A DNA stretch of 6,802 nucleotides. Origin: a bacterium. Lineage in GTDB: Bacteria > Arandabacterota > Arandabacteria > Arandabacterales > JALGWA01. The notes beneath the pieces are model-generated. The model was not told the origin of the DNA and did no database searches. It worked only from the letters and a program-made list of their open reading frames with translations. The position numbers and the translations under genes were made by a program. Position 1 is the stretch's first letter. Each line of letters opens with the position of its first letter. The stretch covers positions 4,293-11,094 of the forward strand of contig JALGWA010000070.1 in NCBI GenBank assembly GCA_025774425.1. The letters are read 5' to 3'. Positions 6,305-6,802 of the stretch are shown here, piece by piece.

Positions 6305-6802
6305 GTGGAGAACATCTGGGACGTGATAAGGGACAATGCACCGGTTTACGGCGTCAGGCTGCTCACGGCCGCCGTGATCTTCTTCGTCGGCTGGTGGATC
6401 GCCAGGGTCGTGGCGGCGGGGATCGCCAAGATCATGCGCAGGTCGCACATAGACGAGACGCTCATCGGCTTCCTGAGGAATCTCGTCTATTTCGCGCTGC
6501 TCATGTTCGTCATCATCGCAGCCATCGACAGGCTGGGCGTGCAGACGACGTCGCTGGTCGCCGTGCTCGGCGCCGCCGGCCTCGCGGTCGGGTTCGCCCT
6601 CCAGGGCACGCTGTCCAACTTCGGCGCCGGAGTCCTCATCATCCTCCTCAAGCCGTTCAAGGTGGGCGACTTCGTGGAAGCGGGCGGCGTGATGGGGACG
6701 GTGAAGAACGTGTCGGTGTTCAACACGATCCTCGGCAGCCCGGACAACCGCAAGATCCTCGTTCCCAACTCCAAGATCATAGCCGACTCGATCACCAACT
6801 TC
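6305..6802 (+). CDS. mscS: Small-conductance mechanosensitive channel, MscS family (N-terminal part)
   Basis: GTG start at 6305, open to the right edge: 166 residues, covering the three membrane helices and the start of the beta domain. MscS opens under membrane tension to release solutes during osmotic downshock. TM1 is at about 15-38 and TM2 at 57-76. The pore helix TM3 with its hallmark motif is at 83-117 (GVQTTSLVAVLGAAGLAVGF at 78-97, then ALQGTLSNFGAGV). It is followed by PFKVGDFVEAGGVMGTV (117-133) and ILVPNSKIIADSITNF (151-166), which align without gaps to the same regions of E. coli MscS. The short N-terminus marks an E. coli-type, not a large MscK-type, channel. By this alignment the two pore-seal leucines of E. 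coli (L105, L109) are Leu93 and Phe97. The C-terminal cage domain lies outside the window. The gene is divergent from the propeller-like gene and has its own promoter. Confidence 0.93.
   Translation, partial: MENIWDVIRDNAPVYGVRLLTAAVIFFVGWWIARVVAAGIAKIMRRSHIDETLIGFLRNLVYFALLMFVIIAAIDRLGVQTTSLVAVLGAAGLAVGFALQGTLSNFGAGVLIILLKPFKVGDFVEAGGVMGTVKNVSVFNTILGSPDNRKILVPNSKIIADSITNF

Noticed and set aside
4176..6341. Longer version of the propeller-like gene from the ATG at 6341
   Set aside because: The extra 88 residues are Arg/Pro-rich, remove the signal peptide from the N-terminus, run through the near-consensus promoter and overlap the start of mscS. The GTG at 6077 has an ideal ribosome binding site.
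6487..6798. Minus-strand frame opposite mscS
   Set aside because: The plus strand encodes an unmistakable MscS pore helix here; the antisense translation has no recognisable motif.

Overview
The window is GC-rich (clearly above 60% by eye) bacterial DNA with no RNA gene, insertion sequence or CRISPR array. It holds four protein genes: three on the minus strand and one on the plus strand at the right edge. The set of gene types suggests an uncultured lineage of the FCB superphylum, of the Krumholzibacteriota, Eisenbacteria or Latescibacterota kind. These types are a gingipain-type C25 protease, a long secreted repeat protein ending in a FlgD-Ig/T9SS-like C-terminal domain, and a Ser/Thr kinase with a TolB/FlgO-like domain and TPRs. 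This placement is inferred from family knowledge; no marker gene is present.

Layout from left to right. 1-836 (minus) is the N-terminal 278 codons of a secreted C25 protease, cut by the window edge before its catalytic residues. 837-1026 is a spacer with an extended -10 promoter for that gene and a GC-rich stem-loop behind the kinase gene. 1027-4020 (minus) encodes a complete 997-residue transmembrane protein with a Ser/Thr kinase domain inside the cell and a TolB/FlgO-like domain plus TPR array predicted outside. 4021-4175 is its leader, with a TATAAT box and a perfect 12-bp palindrome near the expected transcription start. 4176-6077 (minus) encodes a complete exported 633-residue protein: seven blade-like repeats at an almost invariant 52-residue spacing, a Cys-rich FN3-like segment, and a C-terminal sorting/FlgD-like domain. 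6078-6304 is a divergent promoter region containing a run of six G-tracts. 6305-6802 (plus) is the start of an MscS-type mechanosensitive channel, cut by the right edge.

The three minus-strand genes point the same way but are separated by 155-190 bp, and each has its own TATAAT box upstream. They therefore look like separate transcription units, not one operon. Three of the four products act in or beyond the envelope, and the fourth senses membrane tension. The grouping is envelope-themed, but nothing in the sequence proves that the genes work together.

The features most worth a second look are the divergent promoter, where a consensus -35 box sits inside a G-quadruplex-like array, the very regular seven-fold repeat protein, and the kinase with a large extracytoplasmic TPR sensor. 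I found no convincing case for an entirely undescribed multi-gene system in this window.
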